This document shows, in pieces, positions 27,151 to 35,665 of a DNA stretch of 64,000 nt (within the stretch, counting starts at the first letter, position 1; every line of letters begins with the position of its first letter). The notes below the pieces were generated by a model that made no database searches, was not told the origin of the DNA, and saw only the letters and a program-made list of their open reading frames with translations. The translations under genes were made by a program, and so were the position numbers. Source of the stretch: Lachnospiraceae bacterium XBD2001 (lineage in GTDB: Bacteria; Bacillota; Clostridia; Lachnospirales; Lachnospiraceae); the NCBI GenBank assembly GCA_900116395.1, contig FPAN01000004.1, positions 1 to 64,000 of the forward strand. The letters are read 5' to 3'.

Positions 27151-28249
27151 ATTCTACAAATTTGCGAGGAACACGCTCGCCCACACCACAAAGAATCTCG
27201 TAGGTGATGGTATCACACTTGTCTGCCAAGTCCTGGAGTCCGATGTTCACGTCGTCCCAGATAATAACCTCATCGTCTAAGGCCACCTCCGGCAAATCCG
27301 TTACATCCACCATGAAACTATCCATGCAGATCTTGCCAACGATCGGTGCCTTCTGTCCGCGAATTACCACCGGCCACCCGTTGGAGAAGGTACGACGCAT
27401 ACCGTCCGCATATCCGATGGGAACCGTCGCAATCTTGGATGGACGGGTAGTGATATAACTGCGGTTATATCCAACACTGGTGCCTTCCTTCACATCCTTT
27501 AAGAAGCTGATGTGGGAACGAAGAGAAGCCACCGGCTTAATATCGATTTTTTCCAAGGTGTCATCTGCGGTTGGATAACCGTACATAATCAGACCCGGAC
27601 GTACCATGTTGAATCTGGCCTGTGGGTAATTAATCAACGCATTACTTGCCGCTGCATGGACGTACTTCAGCTTGCCCTTGATTGCTTCCGCAGATTCTAA
27701 GGCACGATTGAAGGATGCCAGCTGCTTCATGGAGTACTCATCATCATTGTCCGCAGAGGAGAAGTGGGTGTAGATACCATCCACAATAATGTTCTCTCCC
27801 AAGTATCCAAAGTATTCTGCCACACGATTCGGGTGAATTCCGGTACGTCCCATTCCGGTACCGATTTCCACATGTACATGAACCGGCTGACCGCAAGCGG
27901 TCAACGCATCGGCAAAATCATGAGAGCTGATACCAACGGCAATATCATATTTTAAAATCTTATCAATCTCCGTCACATAAGGCTGATTCAAAACAAAGAT
28001 TTCGTTCTTGTAGCCCAGCTTACGCATATAAACCGCTTCGTCTACATTGGCCACCGCTACGATATTGAATTCCTCCATTAGATCCATTCGACGGTTCAGA
28101 TAAGTGCCATAGGCATTGGCCTTAATCACCGGCATAATCTCAATGCCTTCTCCTACCATCTTACGAATCTGAGCGATATTATAACGAAAGTTAGCCACAC
28201 TAACCTCTAAGTACGTTGGTCTTGTAATCTCTTCATCAATATCAAACAT
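27149..28249 (-). CDS. alr: Alanine racemase
   Basis: The 366-residue enzyme has the PLP lysine motif VIKANAYG at about 38-46, the barrel motif GTGMGRTGI and the catalytic tyrosine in VGYNRSYI near residue 258. It interconverts L- and D-alanine for peptidoglycan synthesis. It follows the RNase H gene by 78 bp on the same strand, and its stop lies against the flavodoxin terminator. Confidence 0.93.
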   Translation of the reverse strand: MFDIDEEITRPTYLEVSVANFRYNIAQIRKMVGEGIEIMPVIKANAYGTYLNRRMDLMEEFNIVAVANVDEAVYMRKLGYKNEIFVLNQPYVTEIDKILKYDIAVGISSHDFADALTACGQPVHVHVEIGTGMGRTGIHPNRVAEYFGYLGENIIVDGIYTHFSSADNDDEYSMKQLASFNRALESAEAIKGKLKYVHAAASNALINYPQARFNMVRPGLIMYGYPTADDTLEKIDIKPVASLRSHISFLKDVKEGTSVGYNRSYITTRPSKIATVPIGYADGMRRTFSNGWPVVIRGQKAPIVGKICMDSFMVDVTDLPEVALDDEVIIWDDVNIGLQDLADKCDTITYEILCGVGERVPRKFVE

Positions 28250-28327
28250 TAGAATACACTTCCTTCTTCAAACACTCTAATGGACTTATTCTACCACTTT
28301 TTGACTCAGGGGGACGGAGTTTGTGAG

Positions 28328-29272
28328 TCATTTTACATAACTTGTTTTGCCGTACTTTTGGAAAAAGTCTTCCGCTCCGTTGTCCCGCAGCAACTTCAAA
28401 AATGCCCGAACTGACGGATTGATTGGTCCGTCCGGGACCTCAGAATCTATTCCGTACTCTGCCAGAAGCACTTCGGATAAGTGCTCCAGGTACTTCTGTT
28501 CCAAGTAGGTACTGATAATGGATGCTGCCGAAACCGCCATATAATCCGCATCGGCCCGCATCTCCATATAGCATTCATAATCTCCGGTTGCCTGATGGAT
28601 GCCCTCCATTAATTTGGCGAACTTCGCTCCGCGCTTGCCGCTTCGCATGCCGGCCAAAAAATCATCAATCACAATATAAGAGACTTGCTCTCCATCATCT
28701 GCCAATACCTGCTGTAGCTTGGTAATGGCCTTCTCATGCCAATCACAGAGGATGTTATCCTGATTATATTCCGCAGAATGCATGGATTCCAGCTTCTGAT
28801 TCGGCAGTAACACCGTCACCGCAACAACGCCTTCGGAGCGGGTCACAAGGCCCTCTTCCGCTTCCTTCCAATCAATCTCATCGCTTGGAAGAATATCTGT
28901 TAGCGCACTACCAATATTAGCCAGCTTCGCAGCATTCCCATGATAGGCCTTGGAATCCTTCACACCAAGCTCCCGCAACTGTTCTACCACTTCAGCCTTC
29001 ACATAGGCCGCCGTCACCACCAGGCTTCGAAAAATCTCACCCTTACCGGTTTCATCACTACCGATGGAATTCGCGGCGTTTACTTTTCCCGGAAGAGATT
29101 TCTTCTGCTCTTTGGCTACGGTTCCGTTCATAAATGCTTCCGCCTCTGCACGGGTCTCAAACCCCTTATAAATCGCTCCCTTGAAGCCCTTCACCTGGGC
29201 CGATGCCTCGCCCCAATCAGTATAGATACCGGGTTTCACTCCGGCTTTGATTGCGTAGAATTTCTTCCCCAT
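28328..29272 (-). CDS. rnhC: RNase HIII-type ribonuclease with N-terminal hybrid-binding domain
   Basis: Residues 1-50 (MGKKFYAIKAGVKPGIYTDW and YKGFETRAEAEAFM) are an RNase H1-type RNA:DNA hybrid-binding domain (HBD, cauliflower-mosaic-type). The remaining part is a type 2 RNase H: GSDETGKGE with the catalytic Asp-Glu pair near 74, VKDSKAY, an Asp in IVIDDF and ADADYMAVSAASII near the C terminus. This resembles RNase HIII, whose usual N-terminal domain is a TBP-like fold, so the HBD replaces it. It removes RNA from hybrids. Its start is one base from the focA-like stop. Confidence 0.85.
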   Translation of the reverse strand: MGKKFYAIKAGVKPGIYTDWGEASAQVKGFKGAIYKGFETRAEAEAFMNGTVAKEQKKSLPGKVNAANSIGSDETGKGEIFRSLVVTAAYVKAEVVEQLRELGVKDSKAYHGNAAKLANIGSALTDILPSDEIDWKEAEEGLVTRSEGVVAVTVLLPNQKLESMHSAEYNQDNILCDWHEKAITKLQQVLADDGEQVSYIVIDDFLAGMRSGKRGAKFAKLMEGIHQATGDYECYMEMRADADYMAVSAASIISTYLEQKYLEHLSEVLLAEYGIDSEVPDGPINPSVRAFLKLLRDNGAEDFFQKYGKTSYVK

Positions 29273-29273
29273 A

Positions 29274-30122
29274 TTACTCCTCTACCAAGTTCTTCTTGTA
29301 AGCAATAAAGTACACAAGGCCCATGACCACCATACCACCGATGATGTTTCCTAAGGTTACCCATGGTGAACTGTGCAGGAAAAAGTTCTTCCAGGTCAAT
29401 CCCTGTGCAATTGCATCTGCGGAAAGGCCGTATGTTTCTGTTGCAATTCCAACATACTCCGGATTGCCGGCAGCTAAAATTGCAGCCGGAATGTAGTACA
29501 TATTTGCAACACAGTGCTCATAACCACTGACTACAAAAATCATAATCGGGAAGAAAATACCCCAGATTTTGCCTGCCGCACTCTTAGACGCATTGGCCAG
29601 AAGTACCGCACCGCAAACAAAGATATTACAAAGAATACCGGATGCAAGCGCCGCACCCGGAGCCATGGTTGCCTTACCAAGGCCAACTTTAATGGTGAAT
29701 GCACCCAGCAATCCGTTGGTATAACCCAACTGTCCGCTGAAATACACAAGATAGGCAATCATCAGACTACCAACAAAATTCGCAAACCATACAACAACTA
29801 ACAGGCGAACCACATCCAGCACACTGCATTTTTTAGCAAAACATGCGTTGCCCATCAAACAATCGCCGGTGAAGAGTTCTCCACCAACAAATACAATCAT
29901 CATCAAACCTACCGGGAATACGCATCCTCCCGCTAAGCGTGCCAGTCCCACATTGGAAATGCTATGCATCACCACATTGCTACCAGCAGCAGCAAGAGCA
30001 ATAAACGCACCTGCCATAATACCAAGCTGGATCAAACGCCACAATGGCATCTTCGCCTTGGCTGCCTGTGTATTCATGTTTGCGGCAAATGTCTCCGCAG
30101 GGGATAGCATTAATTGATTCAT
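29274..30122 (-). CDS. Formate/nitrite channel (FNT family)
   Basis: The 282-residue protein has six membrane helices and FNT features: GANVSAGD-type start (here LSPAETFAANM), GGELFTGDCLMGNACF near 80-95 and VVSGYEHCVANMY near 195. The pentameric FNT channels move formate, nitrite or hydrosulfide; formate is likely in a fermenting anaerobe. It is the first gene of a group with rnhC and alr. The 960-bp region upstream contains the palindrome arrays. Confidence 0.92.
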   Translation of the reverse strand: MNQLMLSPAETFAANMNTQAAKAKMPLWRLIQLGIMAGAFIALAAAGSNVVMHSISNVGLARLAGGCVFPVGLMMIVFVGGELFTGDCLMGNACFAKKCSVLDVVRLLVVVWFANFVGSLMIAYLVYFSGQLGYTNGLLGAFTIKVGLGKATMAPGAALASGILCNIFVCGAVLLANASKSAAGKIWGIFFPIMIFVVSGYEHCVANMYYIPAAILAAGNPEYVGIATETYGLSADAIAQGLTWKNFFLHSSPWVTLGNIIGGMVVMGLVYFIAYKKNLVEE

Positions 30123-30211
30123 TCTTTATACTCCAATCATTTCAAAAACTTCACTTCTATTGTGCGTTTTTCCGCGAAAAAAGTAAAGACGAAAAAGAAG
30201 TCGGAACCAAA

Positions 30212-30341
30212 TCTCTCAAGCCCCCTTGAAAAAAATGCTGCTGAGGCTTGTGGGGTGTCAAGGGTGCGAAGCACCGCTCTGCGGCTACGCCCTTGACGCC
30301 CCACAGGCCTCAGCTATTTTGTTAGCAGGGGGCTTGAGAGA
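30212..30341 (+). repeat. Large nested hairpin element, copy 1
   Basis: The outer arms TCTCTCAAGCCCCC (30212-30225) and GGGGGCTTGAGAGA (30328-30341) are perfect complements. Inside, GCTGAGGC pairs with GCCTCAGC, and a 61-bp core (30247-30307) folds into a long stem with small inner hairpins. Three core positions pair as U-G when read as plus-strand RNA and would be C-A on the other strand, so the plus-strand transcript is the folding form. The same 61-bp core recurs exactly at 30941-31001 in the same orientation. Confidence 0.85.
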
Positions 30342-30370
30342 CAAAACTATTTCTAGAATCATCCCCGTTT

Positions 30371-30624
30371 TCAGTATCTGCGCTTAAAATGAACCATAAT
30401 ACTGATGCTCATGTTCTCCTTTCAAGGCGGCACACCGTCAATTTCAGTATTTCATCTTCCCTAGAGCTGAGATACTGAAAGTTTCCACCTTACTTTACTC
30501 TCAGCTATGTCATCTATCAGTATTCTCCTTCTAGGAGCATTCAAATACTGATTTTCACACTCATCCCGTACCATCGAACGCATCATTCTTCAGTATTTGC
30601 CCTCTAGGAGCCGGCGGATACTGA
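30371..30624. repeat. Palindrome array A: four TCAGTAT/ATACTGA units, period 73 bp
   Basis: TCAGTAT begins at 30371, 30444, 30517 and 30590, and ATACTGA begins at 30399, 30472, 30545 and 30618. Every step is exactly 73 bp and every unit spans 35 bp with a 21-bp interior. The interiors and the 38-bp linkers are otherwise largely unrelated; only a short CTAGGAG-like block recurs in units 2-4. No open frame, promoter or ribosome site is seen. Confidence 0.9.
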
Positions 30625-30651
30625 AATAAGGCCCCGTTCTGGTTAGAAATA

Positions 30652-30891
30652 AGTGAAGTTCCATTTATCCGAGATAATAACTAATGAAATTCTCAGTCTA
30701 GAATGGAGCAAATCTCCATTTATTAGTGAACATACACGTACGTCAGGACTTCACTTAAGGATTCTTCCATTGATCAAATATAGAATCAGTGAAGTACACC
30801 CAGCTAGATACTTTCACTAACATTTCTTTCTCCGCAGCTCAGACAATCACCAAATTCTTTAGTCAACCTCGCCTACCAGGACTACTTCACT
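30652..30891. repeat. Palindrome array B: four AGTGAAGT/ACTTCACT units, steps 73, 63, 73 bp
   Basis: Units span 31 bp each. They start at 30652 (right arm degenerate), 30725 (left arm AGTGAA), 30788 (right arm ACTTTCACT) and 30861 (left arm AGTCAA, right arm intact). Steps are 73, 63 and 73 bp, so the centres stay a whole number of helical turns apart. Interiors and linkers are unrelated. It follows array A directly and ends 15 bp before hairpin copy 2. Confidence 0.75.
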
Positions 30892-30905
30892 AAAAAAACT
30901 AGTAA

Positions 30906-31034
30906 TCTCTCAAGCCCCCTTGATTACCACTCTGCTGAGACTTGTGGGGTGTCAAGGGTGCGAAGCACCGCTCTGCGGCTACGCCCTTGACGCCCCACAG
31001 GTCTCGGCGACAATCAAGAAAAAGGGGCGAGAGA
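30906..31034 (+). repeat. Large nested hairpin element, copy 2
   Basis: The left arm TCTCTCAAGCCCCC is identical to copy 1; the right arm is shortened to GGGGCGAGAGA. CTTGATT pairs with AATCAAG, and GCTGAGAC pairs with GTCTCGGC. Relative to copy 1 the stem pair G-C has become A-T by change on both sides, a compensatory substitution. The 61-bp core at 30941-31001 is identical to copy 1. Confidence 0.85.
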
Positions 31035-31043
31035 ATAAAAAGA

Positions 31044-31067
31044 ATGCCCTCCGCTCGCGGAGGGCAT
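31044..31067 (-). terminator. Terminator of the kinase-aldolase-aminotransferase operon
   Basis: ATGCCCTCCG pairs with CGGAGGGCAT around CTCG; on the minus strand it is followed by TCTTTTTATT, 18 bp after the aminotransferase stop. Confidence 0.88.
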
Positions 31068-31084
31068 CCATAATGGAAAAAGAA

Positions 31085-32578
31085 CTATAACAGACCCTTA
31101 TCGGTCTTTTTTACATGTTTAAATACTTCTTCGAAACGGTTCAATGCTTCGTCAATGATTTCCGGTGTGTCTGCCAAAGAAGTGTACAAGCGGCTTCCGG
31201 CCAAAGTAACAATACCGTTGGCCATGTAAGCTGCACCCATGCGCTCCATGGAGTCCTTGCGGACATACATCATATCCTTATGCTTCAAGAGACCGGTTGC
31301 GGACTTCAGGAAGTACATAGAGGAGAAATCGAAGCTCATGGCACCGGTACACTCTAAGTGAACGATGGAGCCCTGGTTGTAAGCAACGAATGGCAATCCG
31401 TAACGATCGATGAGCTCCTTCAAGCCATCGCAGAGGCGGTCACCCATCTTGCCAGCCACTTCGCATGCATTGGTGCGCTCGATTTCCTGGATTGCCGTGT
31501 AACCTGCGATACAGGACAATGGGTTTGCGGATAGGGTTCCGCCAACATAAGCACGATGCTTACCGGTTGCAAGACCTGCTGCCATCAGCTGTGCGTATTC
31601 CTTCTTACCGCCGACACCACCTGCTGCCGGATATCCGCCGGCTACAATCTTACCGAAGATGGTCAAATCTGGAACTACATCGAAGTAGCCCTGGGCACCG
31701 GAGAGTGCAACACGGAATCCGGTAACAACCTCGTCGAAGATTAACAGTGCGCCATATCGATCACATAGTTCACGAACGCCCTTGTTATAATCATGCGCTA
31801 CCGGTCTGGTACCGCTCTCCGGTCCTACCGGTTCAATCAATACAGCTGCAGTACCGCCGCTGAAACGGTTGCGCTTCAGCATCTTCTCTAACATATCCAA
31901 ATCGTTCGGACGAACCTCATCGGTCTTGCCGAAGCAGCTGCCCGGAATACCGTGAGACTCTAAGAGGTTACGGCTGCCCGGAATCTTCAGACCATATACC
32001 ATCTGATCGGACCAGCCATGGTATGCACCACCAATCTTGATGATGTGTTTCTTGCCGGTTGCAATACGGGCGATACGAAGAGATGCCATAACGGACTCGG
32101 TACCGGATCCAAGCATACGGAACATCTCAACGTTTGGCATATGCTTGTTAATCTCTCTGGCAATGAGCATCTCGGATTCATGCAAAAGTCCCGTAACCGG
32201 ACCACACTCATTCAACAGCTCAATGACGCGCTTTCTTACCGGCTCATAGTTGCTTCCCAGAATGGTAGGTCCACCGGCCTGTAAAAAGTCGATGTACTTA
32301 TTGCCATCCTTATCATACAAATATGCGCCGTCGGCTCTCTCCATACACATCGGGAACGGCTTATTAAATGCCAAGTTGTGCTGTACGCCGCCCGGAATAT
32401 ACTTCTGGGACTCCTCATATACCGCATGACTCTTCTTGCACAAATCATCGTAATATTTCAATACGGTATTCTGATAGTAGTCATCGTCTACTTCCCAAAT
32501 CGGCTGTGACGTTAATTTCTTCAATTGCTCATTGATGACCTTCGGATCATCCCATCTGCTGATTCCACAATTATTCAT
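31085..32578 (-). CDS. Class III PLP-dependent aminotransferase (glutamate-1-semialdehyde aminomutase-like)
   Basis: The ATG at 32578 has AAGGAGG 6 bases upstream and gives 497 residues. The PLP site is FGKIVAGGYP (Lys near 283), with the aspartate in LIFDEVVTGFR and the GSA-aminomutase-like HESEMLIAREI and RMLGSGTESVMASLR blocks. It is longer than heme-pathway GSA aminomutase (about 430) and lies in a carbohydrate operon, so a role in transaminating a sugar- or polyol-derived carbonyl is more likely than tetrapyrrole synthesis. That substrate class is inference. Confidence 0.88.
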   Translation of the reverse strand: MNNCGISRWDDPKVINEQLKKLTSQPIWEVDDDYYQNTVLKYYDDLCKKSHAVYEESQKYIPGGVQHNLAFNKPFPMCMERADGAYLYDKDGNKYIDFLQAGGPTILGSNYEPVRKRVIELLNECGPVTGLLHESEMLIAREINKHMPNVEMFRMLGSGTESVMASLRIARIATGKKHIIKIGGAYHGWSDQMVYGLKIPGSRNLLESHGIPGSCFGKTDEVRPNDLDMLEKMLKRNRFSGGTAAVLIEPVGPESGTRPVAHDYNKGVRELCDRYGALLIFDEVVTGFRVALSGAQGYFDVVPDLTIFGKIVAGGYPAAGGVGGKKEYAQLMAAGLATGKHRAYVGGTLSANPLSCIAGYTAIQEIERTNACEVAGKMGDRLCDGLKELIDRYGLPFVAYNQGSIVHLECTGAMSFDFSSMYFLKSATGLLKHKDMMYVRKDSMERMGAAYMANGIVTLAGSRLYTSLADTPEIIDEALNRFEEVFKHVKKTDKGLL

Positions 32579-32601
32579 TTGTAACCTCCTTTTTTCCACA
32601 T

Positions 32602-33036
32602 CTAAACTGTTTGTTTCTTTGCTCGATCGTTGGTATCAATGGTTCCGCGGAAGACGACGAAGCGGTCGTACAAATATTCCGTAGATAGATTCAATGCCAT
32701 GTTTAGCCCTGTTACTAAGTATTCATTCCATCCCACACGCTCTGCAAGGAAGTCTCCTAACACCGTGGTGGTTGGTGTAAATACCAGATAAAAAAGTGCA
32801 ACTAACAACATAGCTTTCGGTACATTATTGGCACTCTGGAAGGTGAACTTCCGATTCAACGTGAAGTTCCAAAGCACCGATAACACCAATGCAATCAAAT
32901 ACTTCGGCCAATACCGCCAGCCGGTAAACTGATCCAACAGGGTAAAAGAGAGAATTTCAATCACCCCGGCGGATATGGAGAACCCGACAAATTTTAAAAC
33001 CCGCAAGGTCTCCTTCCATTTGGTTTTGTCTTTCAT
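32602..33036 (-). CDS. GtrA-family membrane protein
   Basis: The 144-residue protein has four membrane helices and GtrA features FVGFSISAGVIEILSF, an Asn-Phe-x-x-N-R-K-x-x-F motif (WNFTLNRKFTFQ) and the final DRFVVFR. GtrA proteins are associated with lipid-linked sugar transfer or flipping. It sits between the aldolase and the aminotransferase genes, separated by 18 and 23 bp, which is an unusual context for the family. Confidence 0.88.
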   Translation of the reverse strand: MKDKTKWKETLRVLKFVGFSISAGVIEILSFTLLDQFTGWRYWPKYLIALVLSVLWNFTLNRKFTFQSANNVPKAMLLVALFYLVFTPTTTVLGDFLAERVGWNEYLVTGLNMALNLSTEYLYDRFVVFRGTIDTNDRAKKQTV

Positions 33037-33054
33037 CTTTTTCTTCCCCCGTTG

Positions 33055-34062
33055 TTAGCCGTTCTTTTGCTTCGAATACTTCTGCTGATATACCAGATGC
33101 ATCAACGCACTGTCAAAGACGCCAAGAGTGGTCTTCCGAGGGATGAGCATGGTATTCAATGCGCACACCGAAGCTTTGTCCACAAGAATCTTCAATGCTT
33201 CGGTATCATCCGCATCCCGTCCGCATACAATCGCTCCCAGCTCTCCAACGAAGGTTGCATTTCTTCCGGAATCAAACACCGTTTGGACAGCCACCTTATG
33301 CGCCACCGTCCAAGGAATTTTGCGACCAATCATTTGGGCCATATCATCCAGCTGCGCTACCAAAGGTTGATGCAATGCAGACCAACGAATGGCGGCGTCG
33401 GTTTCTACCCAGGCTGCGTTCGGATATTTCTGTTGAATTTCCAACAGAATATCATCCCGTAGTTTTGCCTGCTCACCGGTTAATGTCGAATAGATATCTT
33501 CCGCCACATTACAATTGCGCTTACATACTTCTTCCAAAAGCAGTGCCCGCTCATACGCTTCCTCCCGGGACGCACCAGCGATGACCACACCATGATGCTT
33601 CATAAAAACGGTATGTGCGCCGGTAGCAAACGCTGCTGTTACTTCTTTCTTTAACTTTCCGGTGCCCGGAAGGCCATATCCTGCAAGGGCAATTCCTCCC
33701 AGTCGTTCCTTCTCCTCCTTCGTCAGGCTAAGCCTCTCAAACCCAAAAACACCAATGGCGGATGCATAGGTTTGATGGGTGTGAATTACAAAATTCACCT
33801 CCGGGAATAATGCATACGCTGCCGCATGAATGCCCTTCTCGCTGGATGGCTTATGCGGTCCGCTCCAGGTCTTATCTGCGGGATGATAGAGCGCTAAGTC
33901 CTCATCCTTGGTCTGCATGTAATCCAGACCACTTGGCGTAATAAGAAAATGCTCTGCATCCACTCTGGCACTGACATTGCCCCAGGTTCTTGCAACCAGG
34001 CCGTCTTGTAGCAGTCTGCGTCCGGTTTCTGTGATTTGTTGACGTAATTCTTTTTCCTCCAT
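33055..34062 (-). CDS. Class II aldolase/adducin-family protein with C-terminal extension
   Basis: Residues 1-200 form a class II (zinc) aldolase domain: GNVSARVD, TPSGLDYM, SSEKGIHAAAY, the zinc ligands in VIHTHQTYAS and HHGVVIAG. Members cleave fuculose-, rhamnulose- or ribulose-phosphates. The further 130 residues form a second part of unknown function, making the protein longer than typical (about 215). The adjoining FGGY kinase would supply the phosphorylated substrate. The exact sugar cannot be read from sequence. Confidence 0.85.
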   Translation of the reverse strand: MEEKELRQQITETGRRLLQDGLVARTWGNVSARVDAEHFLITPSGLDYMQTKDEDLALYHPADKTWSGPHKPSSEKGIHAAAYALFPEVNFVIHTHQTYASAIGVFGFERLSLTKEEKERLGGIALAGYGLPGTGKLKKEVTAAFATGAHTVFMKHHGVVIAGASREEAYERALLLEEVCKRNCNVAEDIYSTLTGEQAKLRDDILLEIQQKYPNAAWVETDAAIRWSALHQPLVAQLDDMAQMIGRKIPWTVAHKVAVQTVFDSGRNATFVGELGAIVCGRDADDTEALKILVDKASVCALNTMLIPRKTTLGVFDSALMHLVYQQKYSKQKNG

Positions 34063-34072
34063 AGATTCCCCC

Positions 34073-35665
34073 CTATTCCTGATTGATCAGTCGATAGTTC
34101 TTTCGATTGGTTCGATAGAGCCGCTTGAAGATTTCATAATTTCTGTTGTAAATCCAACGATTCTCTTCTCGCGGTTCATATACATGGTCGACCTGCACCA
34201 TCTCTTTGGCTTCTTCCAAATCCTGCAGCACACCACAGCCCTTGGCAACCAATAAGGCCGCACCTAAAGCTCCCACATCCTTCGCCTGAGCAATGGTCTC
34301 TACCCGCCGTCCCGTAATGTCAGCTAACATCTGACTGGTAACGGCAGATAAAGATCCCCCTCCAACGAAGCGAATGACATTTGACGTATGTGTTTTATGA
34401 TCTTCGCATTCCAACATCCAACGAAGATGAAAACAGATACCTTCCAACACCGCACGAATCAGCTCGCGCTTCTTGGTATCCAACTTGATATTAAAAAACA
34501 TTCCGGCTGCCTTCGGGTCTTCAAAGGGACACCGATTGCCATGCAACCACGGCGTAAAAATTACACCCCCGCATCCCGGTTCCACTTCGTTCACAACCCG
34601 AGACATATAATCGTACAGACTGATGTATTCCGCCTCTACACAGTGCTCCACATCCTTCTTCTGGAGATAAATATTAATTTCATCCAACACCAGGTGGTCC
34701 TTCACCCATTCGAAGCACTTGCCGGCGGTCTCCATTTCAGCAAAATAGTTGTACTTGCCCTCCTGTGCTCCTACGATGCCTGCAATCATGGAACCAAGAT
34801 CCACCTTCTGGCGATCAATCACCGTTCCAATCCATCCGGAAGTGCCCCAGTATACATGGGTATCTCCCAAGCGTGTACTGCCTGCACCGATACCGATTAA
34901 AGTGGCATCCCCGCCGCTTCCGTACACCGGCGTCCCGGCTACAAGTCCTAACTGTTCGGCCACCTCCGGCAGCAATCCCCCAACGACTTCATCACAGCCG
35001 ATAATCCGCGGCAGATGCGCCATGTCTACGCCATACATCCGACACAGTTCCTTACTCCATCCTTCTTTTCCCGGTCTGCTGTCATAGAGGAACGTCGCAT
35101 AGGCACTATCCGGTGTCATAATAAATTCCCCGGTCATTCGGGCAATGAGATATTCCTTCACATCCAGCCATTTATAGATTTTGGCGAAGATTTTCGGCTC
35201 ATGTTTCTGCACCCATTTGTACTTCCACAGCGGGTCCTTCACACTGGTGGAGGCCGCATGGGTTCGATGTAGGCTCTTTAAGAGCATCCGGATATTCACC
35301 CCGGCTACCGACAGTCCGAAGTCTTCCGTCTCCTTCATCTCTGCTTCCGCCCGCTGATCCATATAGCTCATGGCCCTTCGCAGAGCCTTGCCCTGTTCAT
35401 CTACCAAGACTAAGCCCTGCATCTGGGAGCAAAAAGCGATTCCGGCAATTTCCTTGGGAGCAATCCCCGTCTTCTCCAGCAATTGGTGGGTGCACTCCTC
35501 CATGGCATGCCACCAGTCATCCACTTCCTGTTCCGCGCCTCCGTTTCCTAAGATATGTAGCCCGTAGGTAGCATAATGACCAGCCACCATGCGAACTTCC
35601 CCCTCCAAGGAAAACAGGCAACATTTCAATCCCGTCGTCCCGATATCATAGCTTAGTGCATACAT
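34073..35665 (-). CDS. FGGY-family carbohydrate kinase
   Basis: The 530-residue protein has the ATPase fold of FGGY kinases: N-terminal SYDIGTTGLKCCLF, the substrate loop MSYMDQRAEAE, GGDATLIGIGAGS, and the C-terminal signature FVGGGSLSAVTSQMLADITG. It phosphorylates a sugar or polyol (xylulokinase-like group). Its start overlaps the end of the TetR gene by 13 bp, and the aldolase gene follows by 10 bp. Confidence 0.9.
   Translation of the reverse strand: MYALSYDIGTTGLKCCLFSLEGEVRMVAGHYATYGLHILGNGGAEQEVDDWWHAMEECTHQLLEKTGIAPKEIAGIAFCSQMQGLVLVDEQGKALRRAMSYMDQRAEAEMKETEDFGLSVAGVNIRMLLKSLHRTHAASTSVKDPLWKYKWVQKHEPKIFAKIYKWLDVKEYLIARMTGEFIMTPDSAYATFLYDSRPGKEGWSKELCRMYGVDMAHLPRIIGCDEVVGGLLPEVAEQLGLVAGTPVYGSGGDATLIGIGAGSTRLGDTHVYWGTSGWIGTVIDRQKVDLGSMIAGIVGAQEGKYNYFAEMETAGKCFEWVKDHLVLDEINIYLQKKDVEHCVEAEYISLYDYMSRVVNEVEPGCGGVIFTPWLHGNRCPFEDPKAAGMFFNIKLDTKKRELIRAVLEGICFHLRWMLECEDHKTHTSNVIRFVGGGSLSAVTSQMLADITGRRVETIAQAKDVGALGAALLVAKGCGVLQDLEEAKEMVQVDHVYEPREENRWIYNRNYEIFKRLYRTNRKNYRLINQE

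Noticed and set aside
31085..32578. HemL, heme-pathway glutamate-1-semialdehyde aminomutase
   Set aside because: The protein is about 65 residues too long and sits in a sugar kinase-aldolase operon with no tetrapyrrole genes nearby.
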